This document shows positions 24,291 to 33,460 of a stretch of 64,000 bases of DNA, piece after piece. The notes under the pieces are model-generated. The model made no database searches. It saw only the letters and a program-made list of their open reading frames with translations, and was not told the origin of the DNA. A program made the translations under genes and the position numbers. The stretch is from Anaerolineales bacterium UBA2395 (lineage in GTDB: Bacteria > Chloroflexota > Anaerolineae > Anaerolineales > Villigracilaceae), in the NCBI GenBank assembly GCA_002343775.1, contig DDSH01000009.1, positions 26,894-90,893 of the forward strand, read 5' to 3'. Positions within the stretch are counted from its first letter, which is position 1; each line of letters starts with the position of its first letter.

Positions 24291-27200
24291 ATGAATGCGA
24301 AACAATTTTTCTCGATGGTGATTGTAATTTCAATGATTTGCATACTGGGAGGAATGCCTCAATCCACGCGAGCCTCCTCGCTCACCGCTGACCAGCCGAT
24401 GCCTGTGGTATGGAACACTTTTTGGGGAGGTTCCGCCACGTCGGGAGATGGCGTCGTGGTTGACGGAAATGGCGACCTTATTACTGTGGGGTATGGCATC
24501 GGGACCTGGGGAGACCCGATTAATCCGCATGCCGGAGAAGATAATGGCATTGGCGATGCTCTTGTGGCAAAGTTCAGTCGTGACGGAACCCTGGAGTGGA
24601 ATACATTTTTGGGATCGACCTTCGATGACCAGGGGTTTGGGATTGCGGTGGATGGATTCGGGAACATATACATCTCTGGCCGCAGCAACGCGACATGGGG
24701 TAATCCAGTCCATGAGCACAGTGGTGGATATGATACGTTTGTCGCCAAGCTGAGTCATGACGGCATTCTGCAATGGAATACATTTGTTGGTTCATATGGC
24801 AGGGAGCAGAATTTGGGTATTGCTGCCGATGCCGCAGGGAACAGTTACATCGTGGGAGATACTGATTGGGGATGGGGGGATCCAATTAGGGAATATTCCG
24901 GAGGTTTGGATGCGTATGTGGTGAAATTAAACACTGATGGCGCGATTGAATGGAACACTTTCCTTGGCTCTTCAAACGAGGACAGCGCTGCTGGCGTGGC
25001 GGTGGATGAGAATGGATATTTGTATGTTGCAGGTACAAGTTTTTCTACTTGGGGGTATCCAAATCTTCCCTATCAGGCAAGCGACCGGGCTGGGTTTGCC
25101 GCAAAACTGGATGCCAATGGTGCTGTTGTGTGGAATACATTCTTTGGTAATGACATCACCTGGTCCAGAGGGCTATCGATCGACAATAGTGGCAATATGT
25201 ATGTTACGGGATATAGTGAAGGCAATTGGGGAAATCCGATCATTGGTTATTCAGGAGGTGGGGATGCCTATGCAGCCAGATTTGATACGAATGGAATATT
25301 GATCTGGAATACCTTCCTTGGCTCGCCGGACTTTGACCAGGGGTTTGCGATTGCGAACGATGATACAGGCAGTGTTTACGTTGTAGGCGATAACGCCGCA
25401 CCGTGGGGAAATCCACTGAATTCAAACCCCGACGGCGGCAGGGATGTGTTCGTTGCCAACCTGGAGATGGACGGCACTTTGCAATGGCACACCTTCATCG
25501 GCTCCACAACGGTTGACCAGGGCATGGGCATCGCCGTGGGAGAAAATGATTCTATTTATGTCACTGGTTATAGTGGTGGCACCTGGGGAGACCCGATTCA
25601 TGCCCATCCTGGGGATGCGTGTGTGATGTTCGTCGCGAAATTGATATTCCAGGAACCAACCAATCAGCGCATCTTTGTTGAACCAAATGAAGATAATATC
25701 CATGCCTGGGGGTGGACGGCAGGAACGTCACTGGTAACTACGATCGACGACCCGGCAACCATTGGGATAACCGATTATACCGGGACTGTGATGGCAGCAA
25801 TAGATAATGACTGGGATCACGGGCTTGCGCTGGGTGGCATCTTTGATATCCAGCCCGGTCATGTGGTGACTGTAAGCGGAGAAGGGATCACCAAACAAAT
25901 TGTGGTGAGTCGCCTTGCGATATCGGATATCGATATCGATGCTGATACGATATCTGGAACGGGAACCCCCGGTTCATGGATCCATGTGGGCACGGAATGC
26001 GATGAAACCGGTTGTGCCAACCGTAACTTAATCGTGGACTCGACTGGAAACTGGATGGTGGATTTCTCAACTCCTGTAGACGACCCGTCACAAGGGATGG
26101 GCACGCTCGATCTGCGCCCGGGTTCCGACTCTCATGCCTATGAAAACGATGAAGATAACGATAGCACAAGAGTGAGATGGCACGTATCCAACCCGCGCTT
26201 CTCCGTGCTGCTTACACAGAATAATGTAAATGGTTACGAATGGCCTATGGGCACGAGCATAACGCTCATGATCGACGATCCGTCGAATGGAACAGGTGTG
26301 GATTATTCCAGGACCAAGACAGTGGACACTGAGAATTTCAGACCGCCGTTCGATACGTGGATCGGATTTACACTGGTTGATTTTGTTATAAAACCAGGTG
26401 ATATCGTCACCATGACGGATGGTACAACGACCAAGACACACATTACCCAGGAAATATCTGTAACGAATATTGACCCGGTGGCAGATACAGTTTCCGGAAC
26501 CGCTGCGCCCGGGACCGATGTTGGGATTGGCGGGGTGTGTGACAATAATGGCTGTTCGTATCGAAACGTGCCCGTGGATGACAGTGGACACTGGCTGGCG
26601 GACTTTTCCGTTCCGGGTGACCAGAATAACGAACAACAACTCTTTGATATTCAACTGGGTTCCTCGGGTGATGCTCAAAGGATCGATGAGGATGGTGATG
26701 GGACGGTGTATAAATGGAAACTGGGCGAACCTCGTATTTTTGCCTTGCTGGGAGAACAACGTGTGCATGCCTGGGGCTGGTTTGCCGGGACACCACTAAC
26801 ATTGACGATCGATAACCCTGTCACGCCGCAATCTCCAGATTACACAGGAACACAGGTGGCAACGGAAATCGAGGAGTGGGACCATGGGTATGACTGGGGC
26901 ATTCCCCTCGATGTTCAACCAGGCTATCGGATCACGGTCAGCGGTGGAGGCATCACAAAAGAACTCATAGTGGCACATCTAACGGTGACATCTGTCGATA
27001 TGGAAGCAGATACGGTGACTGGAACCGGAGATCCAGGCTATGAGATCCATGTGGGTCAGTTATGTGATGATAATGGTTGTACAAGACGTAATGTCTATGT
27101 GGATAGCAATGGAAACTGGCTCGCTGATTTTTCTGTGCCAGGTCATGATGATGATGAAACCGTGTTTGATATTCGACCCGGGTCAGGGACAGGCGTCTAT

Positions 27201-28403
27201 CAGATTGACGAAGACGGCGATGCTACGAATGTAGATTGGAACCTTCCCTACCCGCCCACTTTTCAAGTGCGTGCCAATTGGGATCTTGTCGAAGGTTCGG
27301 GATGGATATTGGGCGACACGGTCACGATCGATGTGAATGATCCATTCACCCCGCAGGAAATAGACTATTCTGATACAGCGACGGTTGGGGTTGCCGATTG
27401 GGATCCAAATCAGACATGGTTTAGCATCCAAACCAACAACTACGATCTCAAAGCGGGGGACACCGTAACCGTCAAGGATGAATCCATAACGAAACAACTC
27501 CTTGTTACGGATTTCAGGATCACGGATGTTGATCTTGATACCGACAGGGTATATGGCAAGGCGGAGCCAGGTCAATACGTGCATGTCTGGACCTGCTGGC
27601 ACGACATCCCCTGTGTCAACCGAGATGAGACTGCCGACGCGAACGGCGACTGGTTCTCAGATTTCTCCATCCCAGGCGAGCAGGATTGGGAGCAGGAAAC
27701 CGCCAATCTCCAGGCTGAATCTTGGATCGATTCGTCAGTCAGCGACTGGGATGGAGACCTGGTCATGTCCGGCTGGTTTGTGAACAACAACAGCAACCCG
27801 GTCGCCAATGCCGGAACCGACCGGATCGTGTATCCAGGTGAAGCCATCACGCTGGACGCCTCCGCCTCCTTCGATCCTGATGGCGATTTACTGACCTATG
27901 CATGGGACCTCGACAATGATGGTCAATACGATAATGCCAGTGGCGTGACCGCTTCGATCTCATTCAGCCAGGTTGGGGAGCATGTCATAGGGGTGCAGGT
28001 GACGGACGCGGGTGGATTGAGCGATGCAGACACCATCATCGTGACGATCCTCCCATGGACACTGAAAGGCTTCTACCAGCCCGTTGATCTGAATGGCGTC
28101 TACAATGTTGTCAAAGGCGGCAGTACGGTGCCGCTCAAGTTTGAGATTTTCGCCGGTGCCACTGAACAGACAGATATCCTTGTTGTAAAGAGCCTGACCT
28201 ACGCCGAAACCGCCTGTAGCCTGAACGCTGTCACGGACGAGATCGAGCTCACCGCCACGGGCAGTACCAGTCTGCGCTATGACCCGATCGCAGGGCAATT
28301 CATATACAACTGGAAGACGCCCAGGTTGCCCGGAAAGTGCCTTCGCGTGACCGTGTCCGCACTTGATGGCTCAAAACTTGTGGCGTATTTCAAGCTCAAA
28401 TGA
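24291..28403 (+). CDS. Large secreted protein: seven-blade SBBP-type propeller, four tandem repeats, PKD domain
   Basis: The product is 1370 aa from ATG 24291. It has a signal peptide (NAKQFFSMVIVISMICILGG, cleaved near STRASS). Residues about 45-450 hold seven 60-residue blades of the pattern WNTFLGS...GIAVD..GN.YV.G.S...WG.P......D.FVAKL, an SBBP/beta-propeller. Next come four 130-residue repeats (each with DYTGT, WDHG, IQPG, VTVSG.GITKQ, GTGTPG, CD..GC..RN, and VD..GNW..DFS). A PKD domain (NPVANAGTDRIVYPGEAITL, FDPDGDLLTYAWDLDNDG) follows, then a C-terminal beta domain (GGSTVPLKFEIF, YFKLK). It is likely a surface or matrix protein for adhesion or polymer binding. It has its own terminator and sits between two copies of the VirB4-like gene start. 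Confidence 0.88.
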   Translation: MNAKQFFSMVIVISMICILGGMPQSTRASSLTADQPMPVVWNTFWGGSATSGDGVVVDGNGDLITVGYGIGTWGDPINPHAGEDNGIGDALVAKFSRDGTLEWNTFLGSTFDDQGFGIAVDGFGNIYISGRSNATWGNPVHEHSGGYDTFVAKLSHDGILQWNTFVGSYGREQNLGIAADAAGNSYIVGDTDWGWGDPIREYSGGLDAYVVKLNTDGAIEWNTFLGSSNEDSAAGVAVDENGYLYVAGTSFSTWGYPNLPYQASDRAGFAAKLDANGAVVWNTFFGNDITWSRGLSIDNSGNMYVTGYSEGNWGNPIIGYSGGGDAYAARFDTNGILIWNTFLGSPDFDQGFAIANDDTGSVYVVGDNAAPWGNPLNSNPDGGRDVFVANLEMDGTLQWHTFIGSTTVDQGMGIAVGENDSIYVTGYSGGTWGDPIHAHPGDACVMFVAKLIFQEPTNQRIFVEPNEDNIHAWGWTAGTSLVTTIDDPATIGITDYTGTVMAAIDNDWDHGLALGGIFDIQPGHVVTVSGEGITKQIVVSRLAISDIDIDADTISGTGTPGSWIHVGTECDETGCANRNLIVDSTGNWMVDFSTPVDDPSQGMGTLDLRPGSDSHAYENDEDNDSTRVRWHVSNPRFSVLLTQNNVNGYEWPMGTSITLMIDDPSNGTGVDYSRTKTVDTENFRPPFDTWIGFTLVDFVIKPGDIVTMTDGTTTKTHITQEISVTNIDPVADTVSGTAAPGTDVGIGGVCDNNGCSYRNVPVDDSGHWLADFSVPGDQNNEQQLFDIQLGSSGDAQRIDEDGDGTVYKWKLGEPRIFALLGEQRVHAWGWFAGTPLTLTIDNPVTPQSPDYTGTQVATEIEEWDHGYDWGIPLDVQPGYRITVSGGGITKELIVAHLTVTSVDMEADTVTGTGDPGYEIHVGQLCDDNGCTRRNVYVDSNGNWLADFSVPGHDDDETVFDIRPGSGTGVYQIDEDGDATNVDWNLPYPPTFQVRANWDLVEGSGWILGDTVTIDVNDPFTPQEIDYSDTATVGVADWDPNQTWFSIQTNNYDLKAGDTVTVKDESITKQLLVTDFRITDVDLDTDRVYGKAEPGQYVHVWTCWHDIPCVNRDETADANGDWFSDFSIPGEQDWEQETANLQAESWIDSSVSDWDGDLVMSGWFVNNNSNPVANAGTDRIVYPGEAITLDASASFDPDGDLLTYAWDLDNDGQYDNASGVTASISFSQVGEHVIGVQVTDAGGLSDADTIIVTILPWTLKGFYQPVDLNGVYNVVKGGSTVPLKFEIFAGATEQTDILVVKSLTYAETACSLNAVTDEIELTATGSTSLRYDPIAGQFIYNWKTPRLPGKCLRVTVSALDGSKLVAYFKLK

Positions 28404-28444
28404 TCTCCGTTCCCCCAAGAATGGGAACACATGCTTGTCGTATC

Positions 28445-28480
28445 AGAACTGGCAGCCCAAATGGTCTGCCAGTTCTTTTG
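28445..28480 (+). terminator. Rho-independent terminator after the propeller gene
   Basis: A perfect 11-bp stem AGAACTGGCAG / CTGCCAGTTCT with a loop of about 10 bases is followed by TTTTG, 42 bases past the stop codon. Confidence 0.85.
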
Positions 28481-28544
28481 CTGCATACAAGGGACATGAT
28501 TAAGTGGCGCTGGCGTCCTTATCAAACGAACCAGGTTCATTAGC

Positions 28545-28576
28545 GACACGGACGGAGTACCCGTCCGTGTCTTTTT
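28545..28576 (+). terminator. Strong hairpin with T-run 15 bases upstream of the VirB4-like start
   Basis: A perfect 11-bp stem GACACGGACGG / CCGTCCGTGTC with loop AGTAC is followed by TTTTT (28572-28576). The next gene starts at 28591. It is either a second terminator or an attenuator of the downstream operon. Confidence 0.85.
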
Positions 28577-28590
28577 GTATCATGCCGCCC

Positions 28591-30336
28591 ATGTCTCAAC
28601 CTCAAGAACTTTTTGCTGCTTCCATTGCCTCCGAAGCCGTGGAGGTGCTGGAAGATCATCTGCTCTTTCCGGGTGGATATCTCCTGCCGCTTTCCGCGCG
28701 TGGTACGGGTGTACCCGGGTTGGCAGATCGTCCCTGGTCACGCTTATCAGCGGATGTCTTCTATCCCAACCTGCCGGTGATGTATTCCCTTGCCCTGCAT
28801 CGTGAACCGCCGGATGTCCTGCGTGGTTCCCTGCGTGCGCGCCGCACGCTCTTCGAAGGCTTCATGATGGCACTTGCCGAGAAGACCGGTCGTCGTCCTT
28901 CAATAGCGGAACGCTCCGCCGATCACGCGATGGATGCCGCCGAGTCGGAATTGACCTTTGGGAAGCCCGCCTTCAAGATCGCCCTGATGAGTGCCTTGTT
29001 TGTTGAGCGCAATCGCTTCGAAGAAGCGGAAGCGGCACGACGTGTGATCGAGTCCAACCTGCGTGCGCGTGGTCTCACGGCACAAAGACTCTTCTACATT
29101 GCAGAACGCGCTCTGCATCATTTCCAACCCGGAGGAAAGTTATTTCCGGGATTGGATGAGCCGACACTGTTCTTGGAAGAGACTCTGCCTTTGATGCCCA
29201 CTCCATCCCGTCAGGTCATGCCGGTCGGGGATTCGGTTTGGATCGGAACACACGCCCGCGATGGAAGGGATATTCACTTCTCTTTCACCAAGGGGTTTGA
29301 TCCCGCCGTTCCACCTCCACCCCATGCAACAACACTAATCCTCGGTGAACCTGGTGCGGGCAAGACCAGCCTCTTGCGCTGGATCATGTTGCAGCGTTTG
29401 TTACAGGGCAGGACGGTCATCTCCATTGATCCCGAAGGCGAGAACAATCGACTATGCGAAGCAGTGGAAGGAAAGGTTGTACCGGCTGGTATTCCCGAAG
29501 ACAAAGAAACCTGCCTCATTCATCCTTTGCAAGGTGAAAACCCGGCAGAGTTGTTGCTGGCTGTCCGTTTCCTGATCGCATCTCTTGCTGGAGAGTCGGT
29601 CTTATCTCCCGGTGTGCAAGCCGCCTTGCATGAAGCCGTGAAGAGGCGTTGGGAACGCAGGCCTGGCGCCATGACCATTGCGGAATTCGTGGAGACCCTG
29701 GGAACGATCAACGTTCCCGAAGCCGCGATGCCTTTGGCACTGTTACGTCCTTTTATGCGCGGTGGTTTATTTGAAGGTTTCTTCGATAGGCCCAAGGCAC
29801 TTCTCTCTCCTCATTTTCCTTCCGGTCAGTGGTGGAACTTCGATCTCTCTTCCCTGCGTGAAGAGAACCGCGCCATTGTGCATTCGGTGCTGGCTTGGTT
29901 TCTCTATCATGCCGTCACGGTGGGCAAACAACCGATGGACATCTTCATCGATGAAGGCTGGCGTTTGTTGCGCAGTGGTCCCTTCACCGATTTGTTGGAT
30001 GAACTGGGCAGACGCGCACGCAAACGTGGCGTTGGTGTTACTCTCATCACCCATCTGCCTGCCGACCTGATGAAAAATCCGACCTCCTTGAGTCTGGCGT
30101 CCACAGCTTTTATCGGTCGGCTTGGCCCGGATGAAGCTTTTGCCTTCTATCGTTCCCTCGGCGTTCCAGAAAGCGAAGCACGCAAGAATGCTGAGACTAC
30201 TTCACGTTTGCCTCCGCGAGTCTTTCTTGCGGCTCCATCTGCGGGACGTGGTGCTTTGTTTCCCGTCTTGGTCTCCATCCCGCCGACATGGATTCAGTTT
30301 TGGAAACAACTTGGGGCAACAGGAGTGGCACGATGA
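28591..30336 (+). CDS. VirB4/TraC-like secretion ATPase
   Basis: The product is 581 aa. ATG 28591 (MSQPQELFAASIASEAVEVL) is chosen over ATG 28582 because the duplicated relic at 23.86 kb aligns from codon 4. No Shine-Dalgarno site is visible. The C-terminal half is a VirB4-type ATPase: Walker A LGEPGAGKTSLLRWI at about 252-260, TVISIDPEGENNRL, Walker B MDIFIDEGWRLLRSG near 450, and RARKRGVGVTLITHLPADLM with the conserved Gln/Thr-His switch position. The N-terminal 240 residues are specific. VirB4 enzymes energise pilus assembly or substrate transfer in type IV secretion. It overlaps the next ATPase gene by four bases (ATGA). Confidence 0.85.
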   Translation: MSQPQELFAASIASEAVEVLEDHLLFPGGYLLPLSARGTGVPGLADRPWSRLSADVFYPNLPVMYSLALHREPPDVLRGSLRARRTLFEGFMMALAEKTGRRPSIAERSADHAMDAAESELTFGKPAFKIALMSALFVERNRFEEAEAARRVIESNLRARGLTAQRLFYIAERALHHFQPGGKLFPGLDEPTLFLEETLPLMPTPSRQVMPVGDSVWIGTHARDGRDIHFSFTKGFDPAVPPPPHATTLILGEPGAGKTSLLRWIMLQRLLQGRTVISIDPEGENNRLCEAVEGKVVPAGIPEDKETCLIHPLQGENPAELLLAVRFLIASLAGESVLSPGVQAALHEAVKRRWERRPGAMTIAEFVETLGTINVPEAAMPLALLRPFMRGGLFEGFFDRPKALLSPHFPSGQWWNFDLSSLREENRAIVHSVLAWFLYHAVTVGKQPMDIFIDEGWRLLRSGPFTDLLDELGRRARKRGVGVTLITHLPADLMKNPTSLSLASTAFIGRLGPDEAFAFYRSLGVPESEARKNAETTSRLPPRVFLAAPSAGRGALFPVLVSIPPTWIQFWKQLGATGVAR

Positions 30337-32831
30337 TTTACCCAAAGAGCAGGTACATGCACCCGCATGGCGGGTATGTATGTATCAACTGCGGCTATGA
30401 ACATGCTACTGCTCCAGATCAATGTCCCCTCTGTAATGGTGAATGGCAGGGATGGGAACTGCTCTTTGCGCCGCACGCTCTGGATGACTTGCGCGCACAG
30501 GTCATGGGTTGGATCGCCCAACTGCCATTTCCCACGATCATGGAATGGATCGCCTCTCCCAAAGGCTTGCGTGTGCGCTTGTATTTGCCTCCGCATGTGG
30601 CAGAAGGAGTGGTGAATTCCTGGTCTGCCATGACCGGACAACATTCCAGATGGCGCAGTCTGGGCATCATGAAGGTTCAATCCGGTGGATATGCCCTGCA
30701 TACTTCCAATCGCTTGCCGTCCCTGATCGCCTCAGCGAAAGATAGCGACCCCTTGCTTGCCATTGGCAGCCGGTTGATCAGTGCCGCTCGGGAAGGGCAT
30801 GATGCCAGTCTGCGCCTGTGGCTGCTTGGGAATGAAGATCAACTGCAGGAAAAGTTGCGTAGCCTGTCCTCCTATTCGTATGGCACCGAAGGCGGCGTCG
30901 GCAATGACACACCCAACTCGTGGGGGCTGCAATTGGATTTTCTGCGGGCAGGTTTGTTTTTCGGGATGATCATGGCAGGCATCAGTGGTGGGATTTTGTT
31001 AGCCGGCTGGTTCAATCCCTTTGCCGTCTCGATGTTCGCGGTCGCCGGCATCACGATCTGTATTGCTTCGGCTTTGGGCATTCGGGACTGGCTCGCCTGG
31101 CGATCGATCCCCAAGGAAGTTGTGGAAAGGCGGATACAGGAACCGTTATTGAAAGTTGCCTTTTCCATCTCTGAACCGATCCAACTTCCGCTGCTCGCGG
31201 GTGAGAGTAGGCGGCAACCACTTGAGTCAGCTTGGATTGCCATCCAGAAACACACCTTCCCGTTGCCAGCCGGTGAACTCGCTGGACTGATTGCTCCGCT
31301 ACAACTGGGTGAAGGATCGGGCTTGCTGGACCGCGCCGTCTGGCAGGAAGTGCCGGCGCCGCCGCCTTCTCAACCGTTGCTCGAAGCGGGCTTCAAGATC
31401 GGGCAGAGTGTCGCCACCGGCGCGCTGGTCGGCGTCGATCCGGATGGGCATGGACTCGCGACCGGCGGCAGCCGCTCGGGGAAATCCTCCTTTGTGTATG
31501 CGATGCTGGAGCAGTTGATCGCCCGCGGCGATGATGCGCCAGGCATTTTTCTGGTCGATCCGCATGTCTCGCTTGCAGATGCCTTTCTCGATGCGATTGC
31601 TCAATTACCGGAGGAACAAAAGCAAAAAGCGATCAAGCGATTGCGAGTCGTTACACCGGATCAACCGCAGGTCATTCCCTTGAACCTTCTCGCCGTTCCC
31701 GACTTTACCTGGGCAGGGAATGCCATCGTGCAGGTCGGTCGGCGCATTTGGGACGACTACTGGGGTCCGCGTATGCAGGCAGCACTGCTTGGATTATTTC
31801 GCCTGGCTCACGTTTGGAACCAGCATCATCCTGAAGCGGGGCTGGGTCTGTTGCATGTGGTCTTCATGGCATTCAACAAGCCCTGGCGGCATAAGGCAAT
31901 GGCGTTGTTACCACCTGGGGAACGCATGGGTGCTTTGGCATTGGATGCCCTGCTTGGACAAACCGGCGAAGGAGACAAGTGGAGTCAAGGCTGGGTCACG
32001 GAGGTGATCAGCCCGGTGCTCTCAAAGGTTATGGCACTGGAGTTATCGCCCTGGCTGTTCTCCGCCATGCATCAGGAATGCTTTGTGGATCTCAACCAGT
32101 GGATCGATGAACGTGCCTGGGTTGTGCTGCGCCTGCCGTCGGGTGAGATGGGACGTGAAGGCGCAAGACTGACCGCCGGCGTTCTGTACAACGTCTTCGA
32201 TGCTGCTTATCGCAAGGCGACCTTGGAAAAGCCAACTCCCTTTTATTTCATCGTGGATGAAGCCCAGGAGATCGGCTCGGGCATGCGTATGGAGTCGATG
32301 CTGGCGGAAGGTGCCAAGTTCGGGGCGCGCATGTTCGTGCTGGCACAGTCCCTTTCCATGATGCGCAAGGTGGAAGGCATGGAGCCAGTGGTGCAGGCAA
32401 TGCTTGCCAATACTTCCACACAGATGTTCTTCTCCCCCGATCCGGAGGACGCGGATCTCATACGCGCCACGTTGAGTTCGACCGTGCGCTATGGGAATAT
32501 GACGCTTGACCTGCCTTCGTTGCAGTGTTGGTTACGTGCCCGTATTAGCGGACGTTGGCAGCCGCCCACGCTAACTCAGATCAAGCCGCTGCCGCGCGCA
32601 GATGCTGGCAGAGTCAGAGCATTGATCGAGGAAGTCATCGCTGCTCATCCCAACGATTATTTGCCCGCCGATGGCTGGCAGGAGAAGGCGTCCACGGAAC
32701 TAGCGGATATGCTGCCGGCAGCCCTGTCCAAACTTCTGGATGAATTCTTAGCGGTGCGCATCGAGGAACAGAGCAATACACGCATTCATCAACCAGCGCC
32801 GCAGGATGATGACCGGAGGTTGGGTTTCTGA
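30333..32831 (+). CDS. VirD4/HerA-like membrane ATPase with N-terminal zinc ribbon
   Basis: The product is 832 aa from ATG 30333. Residues about 12-35 form a CxxC...CxxC rubredoxin-like zinc ribbon (YVCINCGYEH, CPLCNGEW). A soluble region follows, then two membrane segments at about 200-255 (RAGLFFGMIMAGISGGILLA, FAVSMFAVAGITICIASALG). The ATPase part has Walker A TGGSRSGKSSFVYAML at about 378-386, GIFLVDPHVSLADAFLDAI, Walker B FYFIVDEAQEIGSG near 640, and KFGARMFVLAQSLSMMRKV. This is the coupling-protein/TraD-HerA architecture: membrane-anchored with a cytoplasmic motor that brings substrate to the channel. The zinc ribbon is not a usual part of VirD4. It is translationally coupled to both neighbours. 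Confidence 0.82.
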   Translation: MIYPKSRYMHPHGGYVCINCGYEHATAPDQCPLCNGEWQGWELLFAPHALDDLRAQVMGWIAQLPFPTIMEWIASPKGLRVRLYLPPHVAEGVVNSWSAMTGQHSRWRSLGIMKVQSGGYALHTSNRLPSLIASAKDSDPLLAIGSRLISAAREGHDASLRLWLLGNEDQLQEKLRSLSSYSYGTEGGVGNDTPNSWGLQLDFLRAGLFFGMIMAGISGGILLAGWFNPFAVSMFAVAGITICIASALGIRDWLAWRSIPKEVVERRIQEPLLKVAFSISEPIQLPLLAGESRRQPLESAWIAIQKHTFPLPAGELAGLIAPLQLGEGSGLLDRAVWQEVPAPPPSQPLLEAGFKIGQSVATGALVGVDPDGHGLATGGSRSGKSSFVYAMLEQLIARGDDAPGIFLVDPHVSLADAFLDAIAQLPEEQKQKAIKRLRVVTPDQPQVIPLNLLAVPDFTWAGNAIVQVGRRIWDDYWGPRMQAALLGLFRLAHVWNQHHPEAGLGLLHVVFMAFNKPWRHKAMALLPPGERMGALALDALLGQTGEGDKWSQGWVTEVISPVLSKVMALELSPWLFSAMHQECFVDLNQWIDERAWVVLRLPSGEMGREGARLTAGVLYNVFDAAYRKATLEKPTPFYFIVDEAQEIGSGMRMESMLAEGAKFGARMFVLAQSLSMMRKVEGMEPVVQAMLANTSTQMFFSPDPEDADLIRATLSSTVRYGNMTLDLPSLQCWLRARISGRWQPPTLTQIKPLPRADAGRVRALIEEVIAAHPNDYLPADGWQEKASTELADMLPAALSKLLDEFLAVRIEEQSNTRIHQPAPQDDDRRLGF

Positions 32832-32959
32832 TGAGCACGATGATCGCGCGTTTTCTGTTGGTAGTCTGTGGTGGATCGTTTGCCTGCATGTTGACCTGCA
32901 TTGGCGTTTTGTATTCTGCCTGGCGAATGTCTCGCAGAGGCAACGGATGGGATCGATGA
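32831..32959 (+). CDS. 42-aa single-span membrane protein
   Basis: ATG 32831 overlaps the stop of the ATPase gene (TGATG), and the gene ends with ATGA into the next gene at 32956. The product is one hydrophobic segment (IARFLLVVCGGSFACMLTCI, GVLYSAW) with a basic end (RMSRRGNGWDR). Its coupled position inside the operon argues that it is real. It could be a small inner-membrane subunit comparable in size to VirB3/VirB7 or an Flp-like peptide, but no homology is claimed. Confidence 0.65.
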   Translation: MSTMIARFLLVVCGGSFACMLTCIGVLYSAWRMSRRGNGWDR

Positions 32960-33285
32960 GTGACATGGATGTTTTGATCGAGCAGATGGTTTCCGATCTT
33001 TCCACGCAAGCATTCCAATTGGAGGAACGCCGTCTACGACTGTTCCTGAATTGGTTGATGGATCATAGCAGCGAAATGAAGGCTTCCCTTGGAAAGTTTG
33101 AACCAGGTTCTGGAGATGCTGACTTGCAGGAACGCTTTCGGTCGGCACTAAAGACCTGGCTGCCGTCCCTGCCGGCTCAAGGTTTGCTTTGGGAATACCA
33201 AACCATCACTGGTGAGATCCGCTGGTGGCGCGATCTCGATCCATCTCGATGGAAGATGATCATAAAGACGGAAGTGGAGTCGTAA
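32956..33285 (+). CDS. Unknown 109-aa soluble protein of the VirB4/VirD4 operon
   Basis: It starts at ATG 32956 (overlap of four bases with the 42-aa gene) and ends immediately before the ATG of the 55-aa gene. The sequence is helical at the N-terminus (MDVLIEQMVSDLSTQAFQLE, ERRLRLFLNWLMDHSSEMKA) and Trp-rich near the end (GEIRWWRDLDPSRWKMI). No motif is recognised. It is probably a cytoplasmic accessory subunit of the machine, judged only from coupling. Confidence 0.65.
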   Translation: MSDMDVLIEQMVSDLSTQAFQLEERRLRLFLNWLMDHSSEMKASLGKFEPGSGDADLQERFRSALKTWLPSLPAQGLLWEYQTITGEIRWWRDLDPSRWKMIIKTEVES

Positions 33286-33453
33286 ATGATTCGTTTCCTC
33301 GCGGGTCTGGGTGTCGGCATGTTTGCCGGCTATCTGCTGGGACTTGTGATCCCTCTTCAGGTCTTCATAATCATATGTCTGGTGCTTGCCGGGCTGGTGG
33401 TTCTATTGTTGTTCCTGTTCCATCTCGGAGTCCGGGATTTCCAGGAGTATTAG
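33286..33453 (+). CDS. 55-aa two-span membrane protein
   Basis: ATG 33286 directly follows the previous TAA. The product is almost entirely hydrophobic, with two segments (FLAGLGVGMFAGYLLGLVI and VFIIICLVLAGLVVLLLFLF) and a short tail (HLGVRDFQEY). The Gly-rich first helix and small size recall pilin-like or VirB2/VirB3-like subunits, but this is inference. The next gene starts 8 bases later with GGAG. Confidence 0.65.
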   Translation: MIRFLAGLGVGMFAGYLLGLVIPLQVFIIICLVLAGLVVLLLFLFHLGVRDFQEY

Positions 33454-33460
33454 GAGTGTT

